From Acidobacteriota bacterium (GTDB lineage Bacteria > Acidobacteriota > Polarisedimenticolia > SMYD01), in the NCBI GenBank assembly GCA_004356015.1, contig SMYD01000055.1, positions 1-37,967 on the forward strand: 37,967 bases of DNA, given 5' to 3'. Positions 28,000 to 37,006 of this stretch are shown in pieces. The number at the start of each line of letters is the position of its first letter. Position 1 is the first letter of the stretch. Both the position numbers and the translations under genes were made by a program. The notes under the pieces are model-generated. The model worked only from the letters and a program-made list of their open reading frames with translations. It ran no database searches and had not been told where the DNA came from.

Positions 28000-29332
28000 G
28001 CCACGCCGACCGGTCTTCGCGCCGGCCTGGGGCATCATGTTGCTGGCGGTCTTCCTGGCCGCTATCCCGCCCGCCTTCCCGCAGGAAACCTCGGTTGCGG
28101 ATGAGGCGGCCGCGGCCGCCGACCGCGGCCGGCAGCTCTTCGCCCAGGCCGAGTACGCCGCCGCTCTCACCCACCTGGAGCAGGCCCTGGCCGCCGGCCG
28201 GCGGGACGGCCAAACCCTTTACATGGCCGCCCGCTGCCAGGAAAAGACACGCAAGCAGCGGGGCATCGTGGTCATGACCGTGACCGAGGCCATCCCCGCT
28301 CTCGAGGAGGCGGTGAAGAGCCCGTCTTCCGGGTTGACCGATCACGCCTTCCTGACCGGCGCATACAGCCTGGCGGGCAATGATCCTAAGGCCCGAGCCG
28401 CCGGCGGCAAAGGCGTGGCAGCCTTCAGGTCCGGCCGCTTCGGCTCCCTGGAGACCATGGATGAAACGGCCCTGGCAGAGCTGGGCCACATGGCCCTCCT
28501 GGCGGAAGACTGGGCTCTAGCCGGCGACAGCCTGACCCTCGTGGCGGATCACGCCCTGGCCGGTGGCGATCCCGATCGTGCCCGGGCGGCCGACGCTCTC
28601 CTGGCACTGGGCAAGGGGCAGATTGCGGCCGGCCATCCGGAGAAAGCGATCCCCCTGATCCGTCGCTCCCTGGATCTGCATCCCGATGACATGGACACCA
28701 TGCTCGCTCTGGCCAGCGCTCTCTTCAAGGCGGGCGACTACGTCGGTGCATCCGCGCAGTGGCGAAATATCAGGCTGGGTGACGTCTCCCGGGCCAATGA
28801 CGCGATCTATGCCGGCATGATCATGCTGACCCTCTCGCAGGAGAAGAGGCTGCGCAATCCGGATCGCCCTCTTGAGGACCTGACCGCGCTGAACAACGGC
28901 GAAATGGAAGCGAGGATGCTGGACCTGGCCGGCCAGATGAGAACCCTCGCCGGGCAACTTCCCGAGACCACGGTCAAACGCGGCTTCAGTACCCAATCGG
29001 ATGGCAGTGAGGTGCGCGTGACGATGAAAGAGTTCCGCGACCTCAAACTTCGCCTGGCCTGGACCAGTGCCACGTACATCGATCGCGGCATGCCCATCCG
29101 GGAGTTCGCCTTCTCCCGCGGTCTGCAGGGGTTCCTGCGCAACTGGCGCCTCCCCCACTTCCAGGACAAGACCCCTGTGGGCAAGGACCTGCAACTGGAG
29201 TGGCTCGACGAAAAGCAGCGCGCTGAATACATGGCCCTGGTCGAGGCCCGGGAAGCGAAACGGGCGAAGAGACGAGCCCTGCGCCAGGAGAAGATCCGGC
29301 AGAACCAGAAGGAAACCGCAGGCGATTCCTGA
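27992..29332 (+). CDS. Exported TPR-containing protein of unknown function
   Basis: Signal peptide (APAWGIMLLAVFLAAIPPAFPQE) and TPR-like repeats; GTG start overlaps the rho stop (GTGGCTGA). Confidence 0.75.
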   Translation: MAEPRRPVFAPAWGIMLLAVFLAAIPPAFPQETSVADEAAAAADRGRQLFAQAEYAAALTHLEQALAAGRRDGQTLYMAARCQEKTRKQRGIVVMTVTEAIPALEEAVKSPSSGLTDHAFLTGAYSLAGNDPKARAAGGKGVAAFRSGRFGSLETMDETALAELGHMALLAEDWALAGDSLTLVADHALAGGDPDRARAADALLALGKGQIAAGHPEKAIPLIRRSLDLHPDDMDTMLALASALFKAGDYVGASAQWRNIRLGDVSRANDAIYAGMIMLTLSQEKRLRNPDRPLEDLTALNNGEMEARMLDLAGQMRTLAGQLPETTVKRGFSTQSDGSEVRVTMKEFRDLKLRLAWTSATYIDRGMPIREFAFSRGLQGFLRNWRLPHFQDKTPVGKDLQLEWLDEKQRAEYMALVEAREAKRAKRRALRQEKIRQNQKETAGDS

Positions 29333-29359
29333 CGCCCCCGGCCGTGGTCTGCACTCGCG

Positions 29360-29740
29360 TCAGAGACGGTCGGCCAGTTCCCGCACAAACGGCAACCGCC
29401 AGCGCTCACCCTTCAGGGCCTTGAGAATGCACAGGAGTGTCACGCCGAACAGGCAGAGGTAGACCACACCCCCGAACAGGCTGGTGGTCTTACCCAGAAA
29501 CCAGTGAATCGATCCGGCCAGGGCTTCCAGCATGGACATGACCAGGATCACGCCGAAGGCGACTAGAAAAAAGACCAGGCCCTGGCGGGCATGCCAGCGC
29601 ACGTACTCACGCCGCGCCGCCAGGAAGGCAACAATGGCCAGCGGCCCCAGGTAACAGAAGACCACCAGGACCTTGTCCTCATCGTTGAGGGGCTCTCCGG
29701 TCCCGGCCGGGGCCGGAATGTCAGGTTCGTTCACGGTCAT
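29360..29740 (-). CDS. DUF4870-like small membrane protein
   Basis: NDEDKVLVVFCYLGPLAIVAFLAARREYVRWHARQGLVFFLVAFGVILV. Confidence 0.7.
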   Translation of the reverse strand: MTVNEPDIPAPAGTGEPLNDEDKVLVVFCYLGPLAIVAFLAARREYVRWHARQGLVFFLVAFGVILVMSMLEALAGSIHWFLGKTTSLFGGVVYLCLFGVTLLCILKALKGERWRLPFVRELADRL

Positions 29741-29749
29741 GTACGCCGG

Positions 29750-29778
29750 TTGATAGCGCGCCACGCCGGAAAAGTCAA
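29750..29778 (-). promoter_or_regulatory. Candidate promoter for the DUF4870-like gene
   Basis: Minus strand TTGACT-N17-TATCAA-N9-ATG. Confidence 0.6.
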
Positions 29779-29835
29779 GAAATCCCTGTGATAGACTGGC
29801 GCCCCGGCCCCTCTCCACCAAGACGATACGCCTGC

Positions 29836-32613
29836 ATGTCCCGCCCCACGCCCATGTTTCAACAGTACCACGACATCAAGTCGCGGCATCAGGACGCCAT
29901 CCTGATGTTCCGGATGGGTGACTTCTACGAGATGTTCCATGATGACGCCCTCGAGGCGGCTCGCACCCTGCAGATCACCCTCACCACCCGGGGTAAGGGG
30001 TCTGTGTCCGAGGCGCCCATGTGCGGGGTCCCCTTCCATGCGGTGGACGGTTACATAGCCCGTCTCACCCAGGCCGGGTACAAGGTCGCCATCTGCGAGC
30101 AACTGGAGGATCCGGCCACGGTCAAGGGCCTGGTGAAGCGTGACGTGGTACGCGTGGTGACTCCCGGCACGGTCACCGACAGCCGCCAACTGGAAGCCGG
30201 CGAGCCCAATTCCCTGGGCGCGCTGAAATCCGACCCGGGGGGGTGGGGCGTGGCCTGGGTCGACCTTTCCACGGGTGACTTCCGTCTGGCCAGGTTCAGC
30301 GGGCCGGGCGCAGCCCAACAGGCTGCCGAGCTGCTGGCGCGCTTCAACTGCCGGGAGATTCTCATCCCTGAAGAGGAAGACCTGGCCGGGACCGGCTCCT
30401 TGAAGGGCGTGCTGGTCAACAAGCTGGAGAGCTGGCGGTTCGGTCGCGACCGCTGCCGGGAGGCCCTCACCAGCCACTTCGGCACGGCCCACCTGGCCGG
30501 CTTCGGGGTGGAGGAGATGGACAGCGCCATCGGCGCCGCCGGCGCCCTGCTGGGCTACCTGCGCGAGACCCAGAAAGCGGAGCTGGTTCATCTCGACCGG
30601 CTGCGTCGCTTCAACGCCGACGACCACCTGCTGCTGGATGAGACCACGGTGACCAATCTCGAGCTTCTGCGCACTCAGCGCGAAGGGCGCAGGCGCGGCT
30701 CCCTGCTGGGCCTCCTGGACCGGACAGTGACCGGCATGGGTGGCCGCCTGCTGAAGGAGCGCCTTCTTCACCCCCTGCGCGACCCCGCGGCCATCCACCT
30801 GCGCCTGGCCGCTGTGGCCGACCTGGCTGAGCGCGGCGTGGTGCGCGCCACCCTGCGGGGCAAGCTGAAGGAGGTCGGCGATCTGGAGCGCCTCCTGTCC
30901 CGTCTGACCCTGGGCAGCGCCGGCCCCCGGGATGTGCGCCTCATGGGGCTCTCTCTGGCCCGCCTGGCCGAGATGGTCCCCCTGGCGGACGAGGTGCAGG
31001 CCGAGCCCCTGAGGGACAACCTGAGCCGCCTGGACCCGGTTCCCGAGGTCGAGGAACTGGCCCGCGCCGCCATTGCCGATGAGCCGCCGGCCACCGTCCG
31101 CGACGGCGGCCTCATTCGCGATGGCTACGACGCCGAACTGGATGAGCTGCGCACTCTGGGCCGCGACGGCAAGCGCTTTCTGGCTGAACTGGAGGCGCGG
31201 GAGCGCCAGGCCACCGGCATCGCCACCCTGAAAGTGCGGTACAACCGCGTCTTCGGCTACTTCATCGAGGTCAGCAAGGCCAACACCGGCAAGGTCCCGG
31301 ACCATTACCAGAGGCGCCAGACGCTGGCGGGAGCCGAGCGCTACGCCACGCCCGAGTTGAAGGAACTGGAGGAGAAGGTCCTCACCGCCCGGGACAGGAG
31401 CCTGACCCGGGAGAGCGACCTGTTCGAAGACGTCCGCCGGCGAATCCTGGCGCACGCCCCTCGCCTGCGGACAGCGGCCCATGACGTGGCACGCCTGGAT
31501 GTGGCGGCGGCGCTGGCGGAGGTGGGCTCACATCTCAACTGGTGCGTTCCTGAAGTCGACAGCAGCCTCACCATCAAGATCGAGGACGGTCGCCACCCGG
31601 TGGTGGAGGAGGCGGTGGGCAGCGACCGCTTCGTACCCAACGCCATCCACCTGGATGGCGGCGCCCGCCAGATCCAGATCATCACCGGCCCCAACATGGG
31701 CGGCAAATCGACCGTCCTGCGCCAGGTGGCCATCATCGTTCTCCTGGCCCAGACAGGCTCACTGGTGCCGGCCGGTCGCGCCCGCATCGGCATCGCCGAC
31801 CGCATCTTTTGCCGCGTGGGCGCCTCCGACAGCCTGGCGTCGGGACATTCAACCTTCATGGTGGAGATGACCGAGACGGCCAACATCCTGCATAACGCCA
31901 CCCCGGCCAGCCTGGTGCTGCTGGATGAGATCGGCCGGGGCACCGCCACGTTCGACGGCCTGTCCATCGCCTGGGCCGTGGTGGAGCACCTGCACGAAGT
32001 CCCCCAGGTCGCGGCCCGCACCCTGTTCGCCACCCACTACCACGAATTGACCGAATTGGCCCTTGTCCTGCCGCGGGTGGTCAACCTGCGCATGACCGCC
32101 CGGGAACATGAGGGCCGCATCATCTTTCTCCATCGCCTGGAGGAAGGCGCCGCCGATCAGTCGTACGGCATCCAGGTGGCCGCCCTGGCCGGCGTCCCCC
32201 CCGAGGTGGTGGGCCGCGCCCGGGAAATTCTGCACAACCTGGAGGCCGAGGCGGTGGGCCGCGACGGCCGCCCGCGGCTGGCTCGCCACGCCGCAGGCTC
32301 GGGTCCGGGGCAACTGGCTCTCTTCGGAGCCCGCCCGGCAGTGCCAAAACTGGGAGGGAAGGCGGCGGCCCTGGCCCGCGCGCACACCGATGCCGCCGAC
32401 AAGGCGGAGCAGGCCGCACTGAGAGGCCTGCGGGAGATCCGGGTCGAGACCATGACACCGCTGGAGGCCCTGCAGACCCTGGAGCGCCTGACCCGAAACC
32501 TGTGCGCCGACAAGCCTATGCTAGATTCTCCCGGTCCAGCAGCCGCCAACAAGGAAGACCAGAGTGCGGCGGCGAGCGCCCCTTCCCGATCAGGACCCGT
32601 GAGAGATGTCTGA
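29836..32613 (+). CDS. mutS: DNA mismatch repair protein MutS
   Basis: MFQQYHDIKSRHQDAILMFRMGDFYEMFHDDA (FxE motif); TGPNMGGKSTVLRQVAIIVLLAQTGSLVPA; LVLLDEIGRGTATFDGLSIAWAVVEHLH. Confidence 0.98.
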   Translation: MSRPTPMFQQYHDIKSRHQDAILMFRMGDFYEMFHDDALEAARTLQITLTTRGKGSVSEAPMCGVPFHAVDGYIARLTQAGYKVAICEQLEDPATVKGLVKRDVVRVVTPGTVTDSRQLEAGEPNSLGALKSDPGGWGVAWVDLSTGDFRLARFSGPGAAQQAAELLARFNCREILIPEEEDLAGTGSLKGVLVNKLESWRFGRDRCREALTSHFGTAHLAGFGVEEMDSAIGAAGALLGYLRETQKAELVHLDRLRRFNADDHLLLDETTVTNLELLRTQREGRRRGSLLGLLDRTVTGMGGRLLKERLLHPLRDPAAIHLRLAAVADLAERGVVRATLRGKLKEVGDLERLLSRLTLGSAGPRDVRLMGLSLARLAEMVPLADEVQAEPLRDNLSRLDPVPEVEELARAAIADEPPATVRDGGLIRDGYDAELDELRTLGRDGKRFLAELEARERQATGIATLKVRYNRVFGYFIEVSKANTGKVPDHYQRRQTLAGAERYATPELKELEEKVLTARDRSLTRESDLFEDVRRRILAHAPRLRTAAHDVARLDVAAALAEVGSHLNWCVPEVDSSLTIKIEDGRHPVVEEAVGSDRFVPNAIHLDGGARQIQIITGPNMGGKSTVLRQVAIIVLLAQTGSLVPAGRARIGIADRIFCRVGASDSLASGHSTFMVEMTETANILHNATPASLVLLDEIGRGTATFDGLSIAWAVVEHLHEVPQVAARTLFATHYHELTELALVLPRVVNLRMTAREHEGRIIFLHRLEEGAADQSYGIQVAALAGVPPEVVGRAREILHNLEAEAVGRDGRPRLARHAAGSGPGQLALFGARPAVPKLGGKAAALARAHTDAADKAEQAALRGLREIRVETMTPLEALQTLERLTRNLCADKPMLDSPGPAAANKEDQSAAASAPSRSGPVRDV

Positions 32614-33760
32614 CCAGACTGTTCCAGACGCCAAGGCCCCAGGTCCCGCCACCGGCATGGAAGGCGCCGTGGTGGCCGACAGTTCCCTCTGTTTCATCGA
32701 TGGACAGAAGGGCCAGCTCGTCTACCGGGGCTACGATATTCACGACCTGGCAGGCCGTGTCTCCTTCGAGGAGACCGCATGGCTCCTGTGGAACGAGGAC
32801 CTGCCGACCCGCAGCCAGCTTCAGGAGTTGAAGCAGGAACTGGGCCGGCACCGGGCACTGCCGGGGCCCGTTCTGGATCTGCTGCGGGTCCTCCCGGACC
32901 GCGCCGGCTCCATGGAGACCCTGCGCAGCGCCATCTCCCTGCTGGCGACACTGGACCCGGAGGCCGGGGACATGACACCTGCGGCCAACCGCAACAAAGC
33001 CGCCCGCCTCACCGCGGCCATGCCCACCATCCTGGCCGCGGCGGTCCGCCGCCGCAACGGCGAAGAACCTGTCGACCCCGACGCCGACCTGGGACACGCC
33101 GCCAACTTCCTGTGGATGTTGAATGGCCGGCGACCCAGCGAGACGGCGGCCCAGGCGCTGGACATGGCCCTGGTGCTCCACGCCGAGCACGGCTTCAACG
33201 CCTCGACCTTCTCGGCACGGGTCACCGCAGCCACGCTCTCGGACCTGCACTCCGCCGTCATCTCCGCCATCTCCACCCTGAAAGGCCCGCTGCACGGCGG
33301 TGCCAACCGGGAGGTGATGGAGACCCTGGAAACCATGGGCAGCCTTGAGAACGTGGCCGCGGCCGTTCGCGACAAGCTGTCCCGGCGCGAAAAGATCATG
33401 GGTTTCGGCCACCGTGTCTACAAGACCATGGACCCCCGCGCCGTGCATCTCAAGAAGATGGCCAGGGACCTGGGCCACGATGCCGGCGACAGCACCTGGT
33501 ACGACATGTCGGCGCTCATGGAAGAAACCGTCATGGCCGAGAAAGGGCTCTACCCCAACGTCGATTTCTATTCGGCGGCGGCGTACCGCTCACTGGGCAT
33601 TCCCGCCGAGAGTTACCCGGCCGTGTTCGCCTGTTCGCGCATCAGCGGCTGGACCGCCCACATCATGGAACAGTATGCCCACAACCGGTTGATCCGCCCC
33701 CGGGCCCGCTACACCGGCCCCATGAACAGGACGGTGCGCCCGTTGTCCGAGCGGGGTTAG
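32606..33760 (+). CDS. gltA: Citrate synthase
   Basis: VVADSSLCFIDGQKGQLVYRGYDIHDLA; LKGPLHGGANREVMETL; IMGFGHRVYKTMDPRA; YPNVDFYSAAAYRSLGIP; GWTAHIMEQY. The citrate/2-methylcitrate split was not tested. Confidence 0.9.
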   Translation: MSDQTVPDAKAPGPATGMEGAVVADSSLCFIDGQKGQLVYRGYDIHDLAGRVSFEETAWLLWNEDLPTRSQLQELKQELGRHRALPGPVLDLLRVLPDRAGSMETLRSAISLLATLDPEAGDMTPAANRNKAARLTAAMPTILAAAVRRRNGEEPVDPDADLGHAANFLWMLNGRRPSETAAQALDMALVLHAEHGFNASTFSARVTAATLSDLHSAVISAISTLKGPLHGGANREVMETLETMGSLENVAAAVRDKLSRREKIMGFGHRVYKTMDPRAVHLKKMARDLGHDAGDSTWYDMSALMEETVMAEKGLYPNVDFYSAAAYRSLGIPAESYPAVFACSRISGWTAHIMEQYAHNRLIRPRARYTGPMNRTVRPLSERG

Positions 33761-34902
33761 AAGGCGGCAAACGGATCCCGCAGCCCTCGCAGTTGCGCCG
33801 GCGCACCCCGGGCCCCGATCCAGACCTTGAACATCTCCCCCATCCCGCCAGGCTGGATCAGCGCGGTCATCCCCAGACGCCGGATGACCCGGTCCTTCTC
33901 CGGGATGTTCTCGCTCTCCAGGGCTTCAATCCGCCCGGCCAGGCCCAGGGCCAGAAGAAATTTCATCTGGCTGGTCATGCCCGCCTCCTGAAAGCCGGCA
34001 CTGGCGGCGGCCGCGGAGAGAGCCGAGAAATCGACGTGGGCCGTGATGTCCTGATGCCCTGCCCGGGCCAGGAGATCTTCACAGGCCTGATGCCGGTGAT
34101 ACGCCATGGCCGTGCCCCGCGGACGCCGGTAGAGATCCGCCGCCATGTCGCCATAATCAATGGCCAGGATGTACCCCGCTGCGATCCGGGTTGCCTCGGC
34201 AGCCAGAAAATCCGGCAACCGGGGGCGCAGTTCAACTTCCTGCCCCGGCTCCAGACCGCCTGCTCCGCCACCCAGCCGAAGCCGGAGTTCTTCCACCAGA
34301 TTCTCTCCGGCCGGGCAGGGCACTTCCACCAGATCCCCATCCCGCCAGCCGACACGAATCTCCTCCAGTCCCTCCGCCCTGCCCACGACGCGATCGACCG
34401 GCAAAGCATCCAGGACTTCATTCATCAGCAGGACGCCCGGGGGGGGATCCGTTGGGGATCCTTCCAGCCAGCAAACCCGGTCCCCATGACCGGCGAGCAC
34501 CTCCTCTTGCATCCGGCGCAGACCGGCACTGGGCTCGACAATGGCGTAAACGCGCTCCCGGTACAGCGGCGAGGCCTCCCGCTGCCAGGCATCGAGAGCC
34601 GCCAGCGCCAGGCTTCCCGTGCCGGCACCCAGTTCCACCACCTGGAAATCACCCGGACTCCCCAGAAGCGAAGACATCTCGGCGAGCTGGACAGCCACCA
34701 GCTCGCCGAAGACCGGGTTCATCTCCGGCGCCGTCCAGAAATCAGCACCCTCCCGGCCGATTCCCCGGCCCCGGGTGTAATAGCCATATCGGGGGTGATA
34801 GAGACACAGTTCCTGAAAACGGGAGAACGGAAGCGGGCCGGTGTCGCGGATCTCGTCCCGGATGACCTGGAGAAGTTCGGGGTGATGCCCGCCGAATTCC
34901 AT
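33757..34902 (-). CDS. SAM-dependent methyltransferase, MidA/NDUFAF7 (DUF185) family
   Basis: GPLPFSRFQELCLYHPRYGYYTRG..DFWTAPEMNPVFGELVAVQL; VVELGAGTGSLALAAL; LLMNEVLDALPVDRVV; YILAIDYGDMAADLYRRPRGTAMAYHRHQACEDLLARAGHQDITAHVDFSAL. Confidence 0.9.
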   Translation of the reverse strand: MEFGGHHPELLQVIRDEIRDTGPLPFSRFQELCLYHPRYGYYTRGRGIGREGADFWTAPEMNPVFGELVAVQLAEMSSLLGSPGDFQVVELGAGTGSLALAALDAWQREASPLYRERVYAIVEPSAGLRRMQEEVLAGHGDRVCWLEGSPTDPPPGVLLMNEVLDALPVDRVVGRAEGLEEIRVGWRDGDLVEVPCPAGENLVEELRLRLGGGAGGLEPGQEVELRPRLPDFLAAEATRIAAGYILAIDYGDMAADLYRRPRGTAMAYHRHQACEDLLARAGHQDITAHVDFSALSAAAASAGFQEAGMTSQMKFLLALGLAGRIEALESENIPEKDRVIRRLGMTALIQPGGMGEMFKVWIGARGAPAQLRGLRDPFAAF

Positions 34903-34931
34903 GGGGCGTCGTGCGTTGGGCAAGGTCGGGA

Positions 34932-35507
34932 TCAGGCTGGAACGCCGGGGAGAGAGACCGCTGGCTGCACTGCCCGCTCGGCTCGCTCTGAAGCGCTGGG
35001 ACGCCCCTCGGTGATCTGCTTCTGGAGCATCATGATGCCGTTGATCAGCGCTTCCGGCCGTGGCGGACAACCGGGGAGATAGATATCCACAGGGAAGATC
35101 GAATCGCAGCCCTGCACCGTCGAATAGGTGCCGTACATGCCACCAGTGGAAGCACAGGCTCCCATGGCGATGACCCATTTGGGGTTGGGCATCTGGTCAT
35201 AGACCTTGCGGGCCGGCCCCGCCATCTTCTTGGTCAGCGTGCCCGCGACAATCATGAGGTCGCACTGGCGCGGGGTGAAGCGCATGGCCTCGGCCCCGAA
35301 ACGGGCAAGGTCATAACGCGGTCCCACCGCGGCCATCATCTCGATGGCGCAGCACGCCAGGCCCAGAGGCATGGGCCAGAGGCTGTTCCGCCTCCCCCAG
35401 TTGACGATGTCCTGGATCCGCGTCGTGAACAGCAGATCCTTCATGCCACTCGCCTCGGGAGCGCCCGGCGCCGTCACGATTCCGTCCTCAAGCATGCGCG
35501 TGACCAT
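34932..35507 (-). CDS. nuoB: NADH-quinone oxidoreductase subunit B
   Basis: [107 protein letters not shown]: all N2 Cys ligands present. Start at 35507 preferred (see finding); ORF open to 35543. Confidence 0.97.
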   Translation of the reverse strand: MVTRMLEDGIVTAPGAPEASGMKDLLFTTRIQDIVNWGRRNSLWPMPLGLACCAIEMMAAVGPRYDLARFGAEAMRFTPRQCDLMIVAGTLTKKMAGPARKVYDQMPNPKWVIAMGACASTGGMYGTYSTVQGCDSIFPVDIYLPGCPPRPEALINGIMMLQKQITEGRPSASERAERAVQPAVSLPGVPA

Positions 35508-35513
35508 GCGAGG

Positions 35514-35543
35514 ATGGTACCCAGCCTTCGTCAGGGACGTCAA
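35514..35543 (-). promoter_or_regulatory. Candidate leaderless-type promoter for nuoB
   Basis: Minus strand TTGACG-N18-TACCAT-N6-ATG. Confidence 0.55.
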
Positions 35544-35575
35544 GCGCCCGGTCTGGCGCCATTCACCCTCCTGCC

Positions 35576-35581
35576 TATAAT
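35576..35581 (+). promoter_or_regulatory. Perfect -10 hexamer TATAAT before the CapK/PaaK-like gene
   Basis: TATAAT-N9-ATG at 35591; no clear -35. Confidence 0.5.
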
Positions 35582-35590
35582 TATTAAAGG

Positions 35591-37006
35591 ATGGCGACCC
35601 TGACCGAACGTATCTTCCGGGCGACCCCCAGCCCTTTCAAGGACGCCCTCTGCTCCCTTTACGGCTGGCGCCTGCATCGCAGCAGGTACGGGCGCCGGGA
35701 GCGTGACGCGTTTCTCGATGAGTTGCGGCGGGAAGAATTTCTCAATGTGCAAGACGCCGCCCGCCTGAGCATCGAACGGTTGCGCGCCACCCTGGTCAGG
35801 GTCTGCGCAGAGGTCCCGTATTATCGCGAGCTGTTCGCCAACCTGAAGATCGACCCGGAACAACTGCCCCTCCCTGAAGGCCTGGAACAGATCCCCATCC
35901 TTGAAAAAGCCACCATCCGTGAACGTCCGAAGGATTTCATCAGCGAGGCCGTGAACCGCCAGAGCCTGGAAACCCGGGAGACGTCGGGCACCACCGGTTC
36001 ACCCATGCCGGTGCGGGTGGACAAGGCCTCGTTGCGCCGCAACTATGCCTATTACAATCTGTTCCGCGCTCGTGCCGGCACGGCTGTAGGCCGTCGTCGC
36101 GCCACCTTCAACGGCCGGGTCATTTGCTCCGCCGCCCGCCGACGGCCTCCGTTCTGGGTGAGAGACTGGACCGAGAACAACTTGTTGTTCTCGGTGTACC
36201 ACATCAGCCCGGCGACGGCGGATGCCTACCTGGAGCGTCTGCGCCGCTTTGCGCCCCAGGAAATCCACGCCTACCCGTCAGCGTTGCTGACCCTGGCCAG
36301 ACATGCCAGAGCCGGCGGGCAGGCTCTCCCCCACCCTGAGTGCCTGATCGTCAGCGCGGAATCCCTGGGCGCCGATGACCGCGCCTTCCTGAGCGAGGCC
36401 TTCGCCTGCCCCGTCTTCAATCAGTACGGCAACGCCGAGATGACCCTGTTCGCGGGAGACTGCACCGAAGGACGCCTCCACGTGGAGACCGGCTACAGCT
36501 TCGTGGAGATCCCCGGCGCTCTCCCTGACGCCCAGGGCAGGCTCACGGGAGATATTGTGACCACGGGCTTTGTCAACCGGGCCATGCCTCTCATCCGGTA
36601 TCGCATGGGCGACACCGTCACCCTGACGTCCGATCCGTGCCCCTGCGGGCGCGTGACACCGGTCCTGCAGGAGGTGGCCGGCCGCACTGACGACCTTCTG
36701 ATTCTTCCTGACGGACGTCAGATAGGCCGTATGGACCCTGTCTTCAAAGGGCTGACCGGCCTGGACGAGGTCCAGATCATCCAGGAATCCATCCGGCGAG
36801 TGCGCCTGGATGTGGTACCTGCAGCGGGATATGGACCCCGGTCCGAAAAGGAACTGCACCGGGCCGTCGCCGACCGCCTGGGGACCGGTGTCGAGATCGT
36901 CGTCCGCCAGGTGGAGAGCATCCCGCGCACGGCGGGAGGAAAATTCCGGGCCGTGATCCGGCTGTTTACTCCGCCCGACCCGCCAGCCGGTCTGCCTCCT
37001 TTGTGA
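35591..37006 (+). CDS. Phenylacetate-CoA ligase-like / CapK-family adenylate-forming protein
   Basis: [90 protein letters not shown]. Confidence 0.85.
   Translation: MATLTERIFRATPSPFKDALCSLYGWRLHRSRYGRRERDAFLDELRREEFLNVQDAARLSIERLRATLVRVCAEVPYYRELFANLKIDPEQLPLPEGLEQIPILEKATIRERPKDFISEAVNRQSLETRETSGTTGSPMPVRVDKASLRRNYAYYNLFRARAGTAVGRRRATFNGRVICSAARRRPPFWVRDWTENNLLFSVYHISPATADAYLERLRRFAPQEIHAYPSALLTLARHARAGGQALPHPECLIVSAESLGADDRAFLSEAFACPVFNQYGNAEMTLFAGDCTEGRLHVETGYSFVEIPGALPDAQGRLTGDIVTTGFVNRAMPLIRYRMGDTVTLTSDPCPCGRVTPVLQEVAGRTDDLLILPDGRQIGRMDPVFKGLTGLDEVQIIQESIRRVRLDVVPAAGYGPRSEKELHRAVADRLGTGVEIVVRQVESIPRTAGGKFRAVIRLFTPPDPPAGLPPL

Noticed and set aside
29329-29363. Perfect 7-bp inverted repeat CTGACGC...GCGTCAG between convergent TPR and DUF4870 genes
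   Set aside because: It is largely made of the two TGA stop codons and their flanks, with a ~21-nt loop and no U-tract; could easily be chance.
29737-31482. 581-aa minus-strand ORF
   Set aside because: Antisense to mutS, Gln/Ala/Gly-rich with no domain.
34903-35178. N-terminal extension of the MidA-type methyltransferase
   Set aside because: Lies antisense-free but inside nuoB in another frame; family homology starts at MEFGGHHPELL.
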